This document shows positions 37,146-50,239 of a stretch of DNA of 64,000 bases, in pieces. Every line of letters begins with the position of its first letter. The first letter of the stretch is position 1. Origin of the DNA: Magicicada septendecula (taxonomy: Eukaryota > Arthropoda > Insecta > Hemiptera > Cicadidae); the NCBI GenBank assembly GCA_034769895.1, contig CM068368.1:690881877-690945876 (forward strand). The letters run 5' to 3'. The position numbers were made by a program, and so were the translations under genes. The notes beneath the pieces are model-generated. The model worked only from the letters and a program-made list of their open reading frames with translations, had not been told where the DNA came from and did no database searches.

Positions 37146-37864
37146 TTAGTCCGATATAACATTTTCTTCATAGACACAGCCTACATAGGTATTTGGTTGG
37201 AGATTTGGAATTTTCAGTTCTTGCGAAAAGCTATATCTGAAGGAAAAATCTTTGCCACTGCTGATACGTTTTGCTGCTATTTCGGTTTTGGGTAGTGGTT
37301 GTAAATAATGGAAGGACCTTGTGCCAATAACAGTTTTATGATCACTAAAACACAAAGTTAACATAGGTTCTACATTTTTTACATTGTCTGCATTGATGAA
37401 TTGAAATGTTATTTTTGAAAAATGCTGGTCACAAATCTTGAACATTTCTTCTGGTGTACAAATCTGATCTTTATATGGCAATTTGTTTCTACAGTTGTCA
37501 CAAATCTTTTTTCCAGGAATTAATATTATTCCTTTTTTTTTCTTTTTACTTCTTTAGCATATTTAAGAGATATTGGTCTTAAACCTGCTTTGATGATCTT
37601 TTTGTGGACATTCTTGGGTCGCAAACACTTTTTTGGTTTTCATAATATTCAGTATAGTAGAGATAATGATGTAAACATAAATTGTAACTAGGTGTCAATG
37701 TTTTTCCTAACCTCCATAAGAATTGCTTTAACTTCATCTGGTAAATGTGAAACCAACAGCATTTCTTTCTCATCTATAAAATTTGTGTTGTGACAAACAG
37801 AATGAGTGATCAGCACCACATTACACTGTTCTTTAGGTACTAACAACTCTTCACCTGAACTCAT
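37146..37864 (-). pseudogene. Uncharacterised protein of the long-arm element, broken
   Basis: Minus-strand frames in order: 37,864-37,688 (MSSGEELLVPKEQCNVVLI, ending VRKNIDT and a stop), a middle part read in shifted frames with RPKNVHKKIIKAGLRPISL and KKICDNCRNKL (a C-x2-C pair), then 37,481-37,146 (KDQICTPEEMFKICDQHFSK, ending near the arm boundary). Cys pairs and His suggest a zinc-binding part. No DDE or tyrosine recombinase motif was seen. I do not recognise the family. It is not a clean host gene because of stops and frame changes, though introns could explain some breaks. Confidence 0.45.
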
Positions 37865-38321
37865 GATTATACATACATAGTACAGTAATAAAGAAATAAA
37901 TCTTTGTTTTAAACTGCACATTAATGGTTCTCAATGAAACTTAATAGTACTAAATCAGACAAAATGACTGTTGAACCAGAATCACATGAATCAGACTACT
38001 CACTGTAGTTTGTATGTTTGTTCCAAACCCTACTGTCCCCTATTACACTGTATAAATTTATAGATTATAAAAAACTATTTTATGCAAAACCACTTCAAAC
38101 AATGTATACACTTTCTTACAATGAACTAATTATGCACTGTTTGTATGCTACTGCAACTGTCACAACCAGTGTCAGAGCAAACTGAGGCTTAAAGGCGGGT
38201 TTACATGCTACATCTTATCGTATGTTTTATCGGTCATATAAAAGGTACGACAAAACGTACGTTTTGTGAAGTGTTCACAAGGTAACGTCTTTTCTTCTGT
38301 TATGACGTCAGTTTCAATAGA

Positions 38322-41300
38322 GTGTCCAACATGGAGGAAGCACTGTTGCTGTTTTTTACAATTGTTTCCCTCATACGGGTGCAACAACTTGTGAGAAGGG
38401 GAAAGCTAAATAGGAAAAAGACAAGCTGGTCAAGGGCGTGGCTTTTAAAAAGAACCCTTGACCACTATTCTCACATTAAACTACTGAGAGTTGAGAGGCA
38501 AACCTGACGACTGGCGCAATTATATGCGAATGGACGCTAGATCGTATTGTCAATTGCTGGAGTTGATAACGCTATACATAAAGAAAGAGGACACCTGCAT
38601 GAGAAAAGCCAGTTCACCCCATGAAAGGCTCACAGCCACTCTGAGATTCCTCGCTACAGGAAGAAGCTATAAGGACTTGGAGTTTACAACCATTAGGCTA
38701 TATCCAAACCAGCGTTGAGCAAAATAATTCCTGAAACCTGTAACGCAATCTACTTGGCTTTAAAGAACTACTTAAAGGTGAGTAATTGTTAAATTTCTAT
38801 GGGTATTAGGTATAGGTTTCTAGTATAATAGACTTTAAAAACGTACCTTATTTTATTGGTTGATTTAAAAAAAAACAGTGAAGTAAATTTTACAAAAAGT
38901 ACAAACAAATTTTAAATTTTACAAGTTTTTTCGAAATCTTAAATTTTTTTTATAAATTCGAGAAAATTGAAAAAGCAGTATAATTTACAAGCATTCAGTT
39001 TTAAGACTTCCGTATCTCTTTTAATAACAATAAAAAAATATATATATATCGAAGTGAAGTGATATGACGTATTCATTTCTTGAAATTCGTAGTCAAACAA
39101 CAGGAAGCTCAGGCATTTGAGTCTGAAAAACTTGTAATGTAATCTGCCAACGAAGAAGTGGTAACTGGTGGTCCCATTTCAGCAAGTCTTGTTTCGGGCT
39201 GGTTTGTAGCATGGACTCCAGGTTGATTCGCAAGTTGAAATTGTCGATGTATATATTGTAACGTAACAAAGTTAAGGTCCCAAACGTTACATAAAAACTC
39301 TGTCCATAGAAACTCAAACAATACCCAAGGTATGCCATAATTAAGGTCAGGAGGGCCGACCTCACCCAAAAAATGTATTGATGATACCTAGTAGGGTTAC
39401 TAGGTAATAAAATAGTAAAAATGTATCTAAATATAAAATATGGAGTGATCAGTGGAAGATGTAAACTATAAACACAGTGTCTAATGAGATGAATTTACTG
39501 TAGACGAGTTTGAAAATAATAGACTGTTTAATTGATATTTAATGTTTTATAAAGATGTACATGTTGTTGTGCTTTATCATGATATTGTGTTTACATGAAG
39601 ATGTCTTAAAATAATATTTGTAAACTTGGCCAGGAAGACAATAATTGTAAATAAATTGTCAAGTGGTCATTATAATTATGTTATAAACCAATGAAGGGTT
39701 CAATGATAAAATAAATAATAATAATCATAAATTGAAATCAGGATAAATTAAAATTAGAATAATTGACCATAAGCCAGTGACTCTTTGTACAGTAGGTCAG
39801 GTCAGAAAATTAAATTAAAAACAACAAAATTATAACACATGTAATAAAACAAATAGGCCTAAAGTTAGTATTTTGTAAAAAGAAAATAATACCTGTTAAA
39901 ATAAGTTGATCAAGCAGAAAATGTAGTAAAATGTATATGGTTTAATAATGCATGTTAGGTGAAAGTTTTATGTGATTTAATGTAATTATAATAAGGGAGT
40001 ATTTTATTAAATAAGTGTAAGAATATTTCCTAATTACGGCTCTAGGATAACAAATATTATCCAATAACATAAGAGGAAGATGGTTGTTAGGGACAACAAA
40101 ATGCAAGATATCTTGTTGATTTCAACATTCAATTGTTATATGTGAATGGGTAAAGTTCAGCATACAAATTTAAAAAAGAGAAAACCAAATTATATGAATT
40201 AAATTAAATAAATTAAATGTCATAAAAGAAATACATTTAAAAGGACTGAGTAGTAACTCCTGAAACTACATCTCAGCAAATATAATTCTGCATACCGTTA
40301 AAGTTAACTGAATTAAAAAATACTCATTCAACCTACTTACAGTAAAAGTGTAATGATGAAAATGAACTATAATTAAACAAAGATGATCCATAGCGGAGGA
40401 ATGCAAAATTAATTAAAATATATATTAAAAAACAAACGAAGAACTTTTGTATTGAAGTACCAAACCTCACTTTCAACAAACAAACGAAGTCTTAATACTA
40501 CACAAATTCCATTGGGACCGGCAACTACCAGAACCGTGAAGAATAACGAAGAACAGAACTGAAACTTCTACTACATTCTGGGACATCGAATCCAACTTTT
40601 ATTGAGAAGCTGAATGTTGTTTTTATTCAAGAGCTGCATCGCCATTCTGTTCTCGTCTCGTCATAACAAGACACTGCCACATTAAGTATCTGATCCAGTT
40701 TGGTAACAAACCTGCTTATGCTTAATTGTATATAATAAGAGTTTATAACAATATTGTAATACTTAGTAACCTTAAATTTGCATTACCTGACCTTACTAAT
40801 AGTTAAAAGAACTACATGTACCCTGAGATAAAAGACAAACGGAAAATTATAATTAAATTGTAACATCTAAAACACGAGTTCAATAACAAATCGATTCTGT
40901 ATTGTGTGATCGATATGATGTATTAGTAGCAGGAGGAAGCAGCTGTTGGAATTTAAACATATATAAAATAAAGAACCCTTCTTGAATTTGACGATTTTGT
41001 GTTATTTGTAGAATAATTAGTGTATTGCGAATAGGGTGTATTTTACAGAGAAAGGAACGTGAGAAACGCATCAAGTGGAATGACTTAACCTATAATAACG
41101 GGTCAATCGCCACTCACAGCGCTCGCTTGTTGGCAGCTGGTGAATACGGGAGAATAGAGAACTAACTTACGCTCTTCGCTCTCTTCTCTTTCAAATTTAG
41201 ATAATACATACCGACTAGGGTTGGAGACAAATACTGAATTATTCACTATAATAACTGGAATATAGCGTTTTTCTCTGGTAAAACACTTGATAACTATTTA

Positions 41301-43010
41301 ACACAGGTCTATGATTAAGAACTGAATAATATCAACCTTATAATATATAATTTTCTTTATAAATAAGTTAACATTGATTTGCAGGAGATCTCATCTGCAG
41401 TAAAATTTTACAAATCGACGCATTCAACACTGGAGCTTTGATCTTCATCTAATTAAATAAGTAACAATATATAATTTATTATAAATTGATGCTCATAATG
41501 TAGGGCTGAAATAACGATAAACCCGTAACGGTGTTGCACTAGTTACATACTCATTTGATTCATAACAATATTGATATGCCCGAGGAGGTTCGTACTGTGA
41601 AATGTTATATCGTTCAAAATGAGGTGGGTAGGTTTCCTGCTGAGATGGCCTTGATTGAACTTCTTTCAGCCCTAAATCCATTAATTTCCAGTTCTTATTA
41701 AGAGACTCCATTTCACCCTCAAATAATACGTCACTAATAAGTTTTTGAACGAATGTGATTTGGTTCTGTTTGATGTGCCGAAGTCGATCTGCGATGTGTT
41801 TTCCATATCTGTCGAATGAATCATCAGCGGTGGCAGATTCCAATCGTTTCTCAGCCTCTGACAAAACATTCAATATTTGCTCATCGGTGGAACGTGCCTG
41901 TCTCTTCCGAAATGAGCCCCGTGAACAATTTGCTGAGCCTGATGAAGAACTCTGGTTACCTGAATCTCGTTCTGGAATAGATGGAGTATTACCAAGTTCT
42001 TTATTGCTTGGATCCTCATTATCAGCACTCTAGAAAAAAAAGGGAAAGTTATTAAAAATTCTAGTTACAATTTGTTAGAATTATTGTGTACCAACTTAAA
42101 AGAATTCATGCTAACCACTTTTTTGGTAGATGCTTACTTAATTATTACGGTTTGGTATTCGTTAAATTTTTCTCTTCTTTTTCAGTTTCCCAAAAATTCC
42201 AAGGAGTGGACGGACATCGCATCTGGCTTTGAAAACAAATAGCACTTTCCCCATTGCTTAGGCGCTATAGATGGAAAACATATTCAGATTGTTCCTCCTA
42301 AGGACAGTATATCTTACTATTTTAATTACAAAAAAACTCATAGTATTGTTCTGATGGCCATAGCAAATGCAAACTGTGAGTTTATTTACTGCAGTGTAGG
42401 TACTAATGGCAGTGTTTCCGATGGTGGTGTGATAAATCACACCAGATTTTATGAGAAGCAAATCAACAATGAATTAAAAATTCCAGAACCTTCTCAACTT
42501 TCGAATTCGAGTCGGGTTCTTGAGTATGTGTTTGTGGGTGATGATGCTTTTGCAATGTGTCCCGATCTCATCAAACCTTACAATCGAGACTCGCTAAATA
42601 AGGATAGGAGGATTTTCAACTACCAAATCAAGAGCATGTCGTGTAGTTGAGAACACGTTTGGAATTTTAGCTTCTAGATTTCGCATTTTTCACATGCCTA
42701 TTAATTTAATGGTCAAAAACGTAGAGACAATGGTTTTGGCTTGTTGCGTTCTGCACAACTTCTTGCGCAGAAATTCACCCGATAATTATACCCCTCCAGG
42801 AAGCCTTGGCAGTGAGAATATTGTCGACAACGTCGTACAGTTAGGTGAAGGAAGTGACCCTGCAATGCTCCATAACCTACAGGCCGGTATAAGGGGTCAA
42901 TTATTAACCAGCGCTAAGACTGTTAAGGGATAAGTTTAATCAGTATTTTAATCAAGAAGGAGCGGTACCTTGGCAGGATAACATGATTTCTTTACCACCA
43001 GTCAACTGTC
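38322..43010 (+). pseudogene. Harbinger DDE transposase, two exons, broken
   Basis: Exon 1 (38,322-38,777) holds an N-terminal helix region, then WRNYMRMDARSYCQLLELIT and SSPHERLTATLRFLATGRSY, the Harbinger signature. It ends AAAG|GTGAGT. Exon 2 starts after TTCTTTTTCAG at 42,186 and carries the catalytic motifs CLGAIDGKHI, VFVGDDAF and, after a frameshift near 42,640, the VVENTFGILASRFRIF region with Glu. An in-frame stop lies before the first Asp, another frameshift lies near 38,490, and the tail is shifted after 42,930. It would cut and paste the element together with the MADF partner. Exon 2 lies inside the intron of the antisense partner gene. Confidence 0.85.
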
Positions 43011-43623
43011 AATTAGTAGGAGTTTTCAAATATGAAGTAGCGTTAATACAAGAAAGTGATGATGTAGTGCATTAATTGTTACACAATAACTTGAATCATG
43101 AATGTTTTTATGATGTTATTAATAAATTTATTATTATTATTATTATTATATTAACAAATATAATTCCTTACTCATTTTGAAAACGTTCGTTCACCTACCT
43201 CTTGTTCCATTACAACAGAAGCAGACTCGTCGTCATCGTCAATCATTTCTCGAGGCGTTCTTGGTACGTCTTGATCGTTTAAAACATGCAACAAATCAAA
43301 GTACCAAAATGAAGGTTTGTATACCTCCTCCTCTCCAGTTCCAGAGGTTTCCGATTTTTTTACTTTAATAAGCTCGTTCTTGAAAACTGATCTCAAGGAA
43401 TTTATTTTCTTCGTCACCGTCTCCTTGCTAACCACAGCATCTACTTCTTTATATTTCTTGACCAGCTCTTCGTACGCAAGATTTTTTTATTGAGATCACT
43501 ATATTCCTTGTTTTTAATCTGCCATAAACACGGAAAACTCTTATATAGTTCAATGAACTCTGCGAGGAATTCTCGTGAGCATTGCCTTAAGTCTGATGAC
43601 ATGTCGGAAAGCCAAGAAGACAA
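39109..43623 (-). pseudogene. Harbinger MADF/Myb-like partner gene, broken
   Basis: Exon 1 (43,623-43,199, minus) is a MADF domain: FLAEFIELYKSFPCLWQIKN, then KINSLRSVFKNELIKVKKS and VYKPSFWYFDLLHVL, with a frameshift at about 43,480. It ends GAG|GTAGGT. Exon 2 starts at 42,029 after TTTTTTTCTAG and continues through a helical segment (RYGKHIADRLRHIKQNQ) to a C-terminus. The coding exon is split by the solo LTR 39,257-41,466: the frame resumes at 39,252 and ends at 39,109. A frameshift near 41,510 also breaks it. The partner recognises DNA and carries the transposase to the nucleus in this superfamily. Confidence 0.75.
39257..41466 (+). mobile_element. Solo LTR, 2.2 kb, inside the Harbinger MADF exon
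   Basis: It runs from TGTAACGTAACAAAG to AAGTAACA with ATAT on both sides (39,253-39,256 and 41,467-41,470). Taking out the LTR and one ATAT keeps the antisense MADF coding frame continuous across the site, which supports the boundaries. It is related to the solo LTR at 27,171. No internal genes are present. Confidence 0.85.
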
Positions 43624-45207
43624 GAAAAAAGAACCCGAACGAGTTTGAAGCGAACTGAGAGAAAAACGGAAGTGAAGTTGCAGATGTGTTTACACGCTCC
43701 GTTTTGTCACATCAGTTCTCGGAAAATGATGCTCCTGCCATCAGTTCTCTGATCTGACCTTGGATTTCATTCCGTTTCGACAAGACGGACGTTTTGCCGT
43801 TTACATGCTACCTTTTACTTGATACGATTTGTCCTATCAGACAAAATGTATGATAAGACGTAGCGTGTAAACCCGCCTTAATGTACCTCTGGCTGGCTGC
43901 CTGTACAGTCATGTGGTATTCATGTTGTAACTTGTAGTCCTGCCCTGTTGTAAGTCAGTCATGCAAAATATTTCAATGAAATATCAAATGTAAACTTTGT
44001 ACTTAAATTTAAATGATGACATTAAATACCCATGACTTTTATTTTATGCTATTATAGTACATTTCATCCTATGCCCATAAAGAAAAGTGTTATATTGAAC
44101 TAATTTTGGAGCTAGATGACAACCAAGATGCTTACCGGTACATCAATTTTATGCATCCTCACTGGCCATCAAAAACATTTTTTTAGCCAGAACACAGAAA
44201 TGTTGGGAGAGAGGATAAGTGCTGGGTCCCTTTTACAAACATAATTTGCTGAATTGATGTACCTGAATTAAGTGCTTAGGTGGGCCGAATGCTTTTCAGA
44301 CTATCCAAAAAAAGTATTCAAAATATTAATGCTGCCTGGGCAAGGAAAACTTAAGTTTCATATCAATCAAGAAGCACCTTTATATATTATAAATATCATG
44401 TCATACTATTTAAGACTGAAAAGGTAAGCTAACTCAACAAGTAAATACCTAAGCAAGTTATTATTTTTAAAATACAGACAAATCTTCTTTAAAATCTATA
44501 TTTTTTTAGTTTTGACAGGTAGATATAGGCCTTGTTACACTGATACGCCTAATTTTAAGTGAAGGTTTTAGTACAGAAAAATATAAACATACCTTAAGTA
44601 AAAAAAAATCCTCATTGGCCACATAAGGTACTATGCAAAATATTTCAATGAAATATCAAATGTAAACATTGTAGCCTACTTAAATTATAAAATGATGTCA
44701 TGATATCCCCATGACTTTTATTTTATGCTATTATATTACATTTCATCCTCTTTCAAATGAGACCTTTTTAGCCTCATAGGACCAGACAGAAAAAAGTTAT
44801 AAACATTTACATAAAAGCCTGCACGGAGAAGAAAAATTCACAATTGCCAACTTTGAAGTGGAAAAACAGGTTTTATATGAGTCTAAATGTTATTTTTGAC
44901 TTTATATTTGGAATCCTTGTGAAATTTCAAGTACGTATTGTGAGTTTCATACTTAATATTAAATAATAACCATACAAGTAGTTTTTATTGAAAAGTGCTC
45001 TTTAGATCTCGCGCCGCGACGAACAAATCGGCTAAAAATGGACTTTTTTCAAAAAATCATTAAAAAAACTAAAGCGAATTTGCCAAAAATGAAAAATACG
45101 GGTTCTTATATTTGTCCATAGATGCTGTAAAAAAAATTTCATGAAAATCTGAGAGGGTGGGGTGAAAACTTTTGTTCTGGCTGGATGATTTGATTTGGAA
45201 TTACCCT

Positions 45208-48200
45208 ATTTCAACTTATACATCTGTTACTATATATGTAGTTTCGGAGGGATCAGGAATTATAACTGGGTATTCAGGGGTATGGTATGTATACCAATCA
45301 ACCAAATATGCATGAGAGGATGGGAGGAAGGCAGAGGAAGCACTAGAGCGATGAAGTTGCCTATTTGTATTAGAATAACATAGGTATATCTAGCACAAAA
45401 CTGATATGAATATAAAAGTGGATATTGTCTTTATACAGTGGTATAATATTTGATAGTAATTGCTGTATGGTAATGTTGGTGTCGTGTTGTCTGGTGAAAT
45501 GAGTACAAGTGTACAAATATGGTGAAATTGAATTACTGTTGAAAAGAAGAGGACTACAACTGTAAATTCTTCATAGTTGTTAGTTACTATGGGGACAGAA
45601 ATTCCTCTTAATTCTCCTCATCTGTGAGAAGCTATAGTTCTCAGACCTGGAGAACCCTTTGCTCCTTGTAATAGTAAAATATTTTTGATCATTAAAAGAA
45701 TTAAATCAGAACTGACAATGACAGTGCTAATCATCACGTTTTAATAGGCCTCTATTAGTCTACTACTCAAAACAATGTATTATCTCTTGCAACTATTGCA
45801 TTTATTTTAGATATGAACTATATGCCAGACATTTAGGTAGTGTTGTCTGTCTGGACTGGAAGAGAACACAGACACAGGACCAAGTACAGTTGGGCTTAAT
45901 TTCTAATAATCACACACCAGAACACTGTATATTTTGGTCGTTAGTCGTTACTACAATTTTATCATCCTAGGAAAGAAGAGTGCAGAAGACGGTAAATAGT
46001 GTACTTTTGGTGTAACCTACTACAGTTACAATTAAATAAAATATGATTAACACGACGAATTTACGTGATAATCATTTACAATAATTTACCATTTGCAATC
46101 TTTGTTTTCAACAATGTTTGTGTAGCAATATGATGAACACCCGTGGGTTTATAAAGGCAAAGAATACCATTCAACAGTTTCCATGCTACAGGTGATTCTG
46201 TAACGATCTGTCTTACACTCATTGTTCGTAAATGTCAACACTTGACAACTAGGTAAGAGAAACCATAGACACACTGTTACTCAATCCAAAGCAAATATTT
46301 AATTCATACACGAACCTAACCACAGATTTTGCGTAACACGACATGCTCATCGTACAGAATGTAACTAAGCAGCATTGATAAAAGAGTTCAATAATATCAC
46401 TTTCCAAGGAGATCTGTCCTTATATCACTTTAAATTGAAGGCAGTCACCGTACTGACAATACGTACTTTTACCACGATCAACGAAAATGAAACGAACCGC
46501 TCGTACAAAACTATTTTCTTTTTCATAATTTGTAATGTCCACCAACTAATGGTGTATTGATAGTAGCAATTTCTCCAAGACTCAAAACTTTTGATAAAAA
46601 TAGAAATACTCAAATTAATATATTTTGCGTATATCAGTATATATAGATGTATTTTATTAATTTTTTGCTGTTAATTTAAAAATTTGACCTATATATTTAG
46701 ATTTAGGCGTAAGTATGTAATGACATTTTGCCTGAAAACTGCATTTAAACATATTGCTTAATTTGTTAGTTATCACTTGATAAGTATTTAGATATAAGTA
46801 TTTTGGTATGAATTACATTTTAGACTTGTGAATTAATAGTTACAGAAGTTGGAAGTACTGTATGACGTTCACAAATTCTATGATCACATATTTATAAATT
46901 TTAGTTTTTCTTTTTATAAGTTTCTGCAACTGTTTGGAAACATATTTTGTGTTTGTGTATATTCTGTGTGGCGGTTTTCAAATTTAGCTTGACGTATATT
47001 GTATACAGTTATACTGAAATCTGGTATTCTTATTTACATACCGCGAGGAAAGTGTGGAGCTGACAGCTTATAAATTCGCAGGTGTGGGAATTAGATACGT
47101 TTTGTATACACATTATGTTAAAGTAACTTTGAGGTTAAAATGTAGTGTCATCCGGCACAACGTATGTACACTTGTCCGTCATTGTAAATAATGATAGTTT
47201 AATGTATATTAAAAATCTGGGTATACCAAAATCTGTTAATCACGTTTTATAACTTATGTGAGGGGTGGACAGATGATCTAATTACTAGAGGTTAGGGAAT
47301 TAGATATATTCCGTAAGGCGTTTTGGAGGTTAGATAATAATAATGACATCCGGCACATTTTTATATTATTACGTATTCTTGTTGGTCGCTGTAAAGATTA
47401 CCGACAGATGAAGTATATAAGCCATCAATAGTTATAGAGTAGAAAGCATATATTGGAATGTGAAGATAATGACTATTAGCGTAGCTAAAGTTTTTAGAAT
47501 TCCTTCCCGAAGCCCGACGTAAAGAGTTACCAATTGCTAAATGTGTTATATGAATAACACAAAATAGAATTTAAAACATATTTTTACTCCCTATGCAAGT
47601 GATTCATTTAGTCACAATAAACGTAGTTCACAGTATGTAGAGATGCCATGTTTCTCAAGTAGAATACCACTTAAACATGGGAATAGAAATAGTGAAGTGG
47701 AACTAAGCAACCATATTCACTTAGAAATGGCAGTAACATTTCAAAGTCGTTACCTGCACCCAGGTAGCTGTGGAATGTACAAAAACTTTCTTTTAATTTT
47801 GTTGCTGCTGTAGACCAGATAGTGACTACAGCTATTATCGAATTAACTATTTTCCACACTTAAATCAAATTTAATAAAGAAAAGTACATATTCTCACCTA
47901 GGTAAATTAAAAAAAAACTTTTTAACAATAATTTATTAATATTAACTATAAACAGTAGCCACATTGCTCTAGAAGTACTGTTAATAGTGGCACTGTTTTA
48001 TTCCTTTTTTTAATATACCTTGGTTGGCGAAGTGACTCTATCATTGTTTCACGGTTTATAGGCAACTGTTTTGTGTTTGAGTTTTGTTTAGCTTTTGTAA
48101 ACTTTTCTTTTTTTATTATGAATGATGTGAAGTGTTTGTCAGAAATATGTTTATAGTTTACTCTTGCTATGTGCTGTTATAAATGCTTGTGTGTGTGAGG

Positions 48201-49186
48201 GAGCAGGGAGAGTTGTTAATATTGTTTCATTGTACAGAGAATGACATTGACTGCCATAGTAGCTGTTGCTTACTTTTCTCCAGCTGTAGTGATACAAAAT
48301 ATACACAGATTTATACTGTATTTTGTGACATTAATCTTTGTGTTCCATAAGCTATTTGATTAAAAAGTATATATTATAATCTGAGAAATCAGGATCACTT
48401 AATGTTCCAAGTGGGTTCATTTAAGTTACCTGGTCCTGGCAATATACATGACATTGCAGTAATCATACATTTTGTTGCCAGTTATAAGGCTAGTCAAAGT
48501 ATGTTAATGAAAAAGTTGTAACTTCTATTTATATATTGTGAAAAGAATAACACACAAGCTTTTCAAACCTTATGAAGTAGATTTTATTTGTTTTCACGTA
48601 TGCTTTTTTTTGAAAATTTAGTTTTTGTAAATTACGGATACTGAATAACTAACCATATCAGCCTTAACTCACCATTTATAGATTTTTGACCAACTATTAA
48701 AAAAAAAATGAAATTTTCATAATTAGTCACCTAATTATGGTGATTTATCATATATCATTATATTATATATTTATTTATCATATTATTATATTTTCATCAT
48801 AGCTTACCTTTTTCCTACACACATTCATTTTTTTCGCTTGTGTCTGTATTCATTTTTTTTCTATCAAAAAATTATCGTAGTCAGTGTACTATGTATTCTG
48901 GTAACTTAATATTGTCTAATGTAGTTTTGGTATAATTTAATGGTGTATTGAAAGTGTGAAAGTGAATATTTTTTCAGAATTGAAATTAAGTCAGAATTCT
49001 GCAAGTAAATCTTGTTTTGACAGAAGTGCAAAAAATGTTGTTATTGCAAATTTTGTGACTGATATATACTAGACCACTTAAGTGAACTATTATCAAAACT
49101 GATTGTGAGTATTCTAAAATGTTAGTAGATTATTTGCTGTAGGCCTACTTGTACCGTATCTGATTGTATCTAGTATGTCTGACCTA
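45208..49186. other. AT-rich DNA without recognised genes
   Basis: About 4 kb with only short, unconvincing ORFs. Two stretches, about 47,085-47,160 and 47,295-47,360, share phrases (GGAATTAGATA and CATCCGGCACA) and may be a decayed tandem duplication. Confidence 0.5.
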
Positions 49187-49451
49187 TTGTGATTTTTTTA
49201 TACAAGGCCGATGGTAGTACTGCCATAGTTATGTCAGTTGTGTAATCACAAGCTGATTGGTAGTACTTATAGGATAATTAATACAGGTACAGTAATTATA
49301 GTAATGATTTTTATAGCAATATATGTAGTTGTACTTATGACATAAATAAAGTAGATGTAATGGTAAAATAATACATACCAATCAGCCTGCAGTTATACAA
49401 TCGACAAGACTATAGAAAGGTTATCATTGGCCGTGTGTCAAAAAATCACAA
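49187..49451. mobile_element. Small MITE with imperfect inverted arms, 265 bp
   Basis: The ends read TTGTGATTTTT on both sides, followed by a GGCC(G/A)ATG block. A second inverted block around GCTGATTGGTA (about 49,250 and 49,380) lies further in. No clear target duplication was found, so the superfamily is open. Confidence 0.6.
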
Positions 49452-50239
49452 CATACCAGTTATGCAATACACCCTCAACGTAAATAGCATACAGCAAACA
49501 ATGTACTTACATTTCACCATGCCCACAACCAGCACTCGAAGATATCTTTATGGATATTTTTAAGACCTGGTAGGATAGCTAATTATATAAATATTTGAAG
49601 ATGATAAATCATAAACTGCTTTTTAGTTATCTAAAATTCCGGGGATGTGATATGAAATAAAATGTGTCCAGTCCAAACTGGCCTGCATCCTTCATTAGCT
49701 GTACAAACAAGCTCAGAGTAAAATATATAATGCTCAAGCAGTGTGCTACAAAAATGGTGTTTTGTTTTCATTGTTTTATAATACATGTAGAAGGATAAGT
49801 TGCATGTATCGTATATGAATTTAAAGAGAAAATTGTAACAAACACAGTATATCAACACTGTTAACAACTTTAGTACAAAAGTCACCCAGTTTCCCTGTAA
49901 GTTGATTTTCTTGGATATGCAATACAGTAAGTTAGGCATGTGACCTCAATATTATGCCTGTTTCCTCGAAATTATGAGATATACAAAGTAGAAGTATTTT
50001 GAGAACAGTACTCAGAGTCTTACTGTTTCTCAGTATTCATGTTAAAAAAGACTTATTAAAATCACATTTTACACTTGCATTTGCTCCATTTGTGTACGGA
50101 TTTTTGTAGTAATAATAATAATATATGCAGAATGTTTAATAACTGTACTGTATTAAATGAAAGTAAACTACACATTTGTACAATAACAGACAGAATTCTT
50201 GCATGATAAGGCTCAAAGACTGGTGCAGACTTAGAACAT
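49452..50239. other. No recognised feature
   Basis: AT-rich unique sequence between the MITE and the second Harbinger. Confidence 0.5.

Larger units (their letters stand above)
38193..43878 (+). mobile_element. PIF/Harbinger transposon, 5.7 kb
   Basis: Terminal inverted repeats AGGCGGGTTTACATGCTACA and (right, inward) AGGCGGGTTTACACGCTACG are flanked by TAA at 38,190-38,192 and 43,879-43,881, the Harbinger 3 bp TAA/TTA rule. It carries the usual gene pair, a plus-strand DDE transposase and a minus-strand MADF/Myb-like protein, both broken. A 2.2 kb solo LTR sits inside. Confidence 0.9.
35964..45207. mobile_element. Unclassified element with ~1.2 kb inverted arms
   Basis: The left arm (35,964 to about 37,185) and right arm (about 44,070-45,207) are reverse complements with modest divergence. 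The tips are GGGTCATTCCAAGTCAAATC (left) and GGGTAATTCCAAATCAAATC (right, read inward). No clear target duplication was found. Once the Harbinger at 38,193-43,878 is removed, the element is about 3.6 kb with about 1.2 kb between the arms, mostly a minus-strand coding remnant (37,146-37,864). I cannot assign it to a superfamily. A long-TIR DNA transposon is the best guess. Confidence 0.7.

Noticed and set aside
47671..47859. 62-codon minus-strand ORF with protein-like composition
   Set aside because: No splice sites, domain or neighbours support it; it was left as background.
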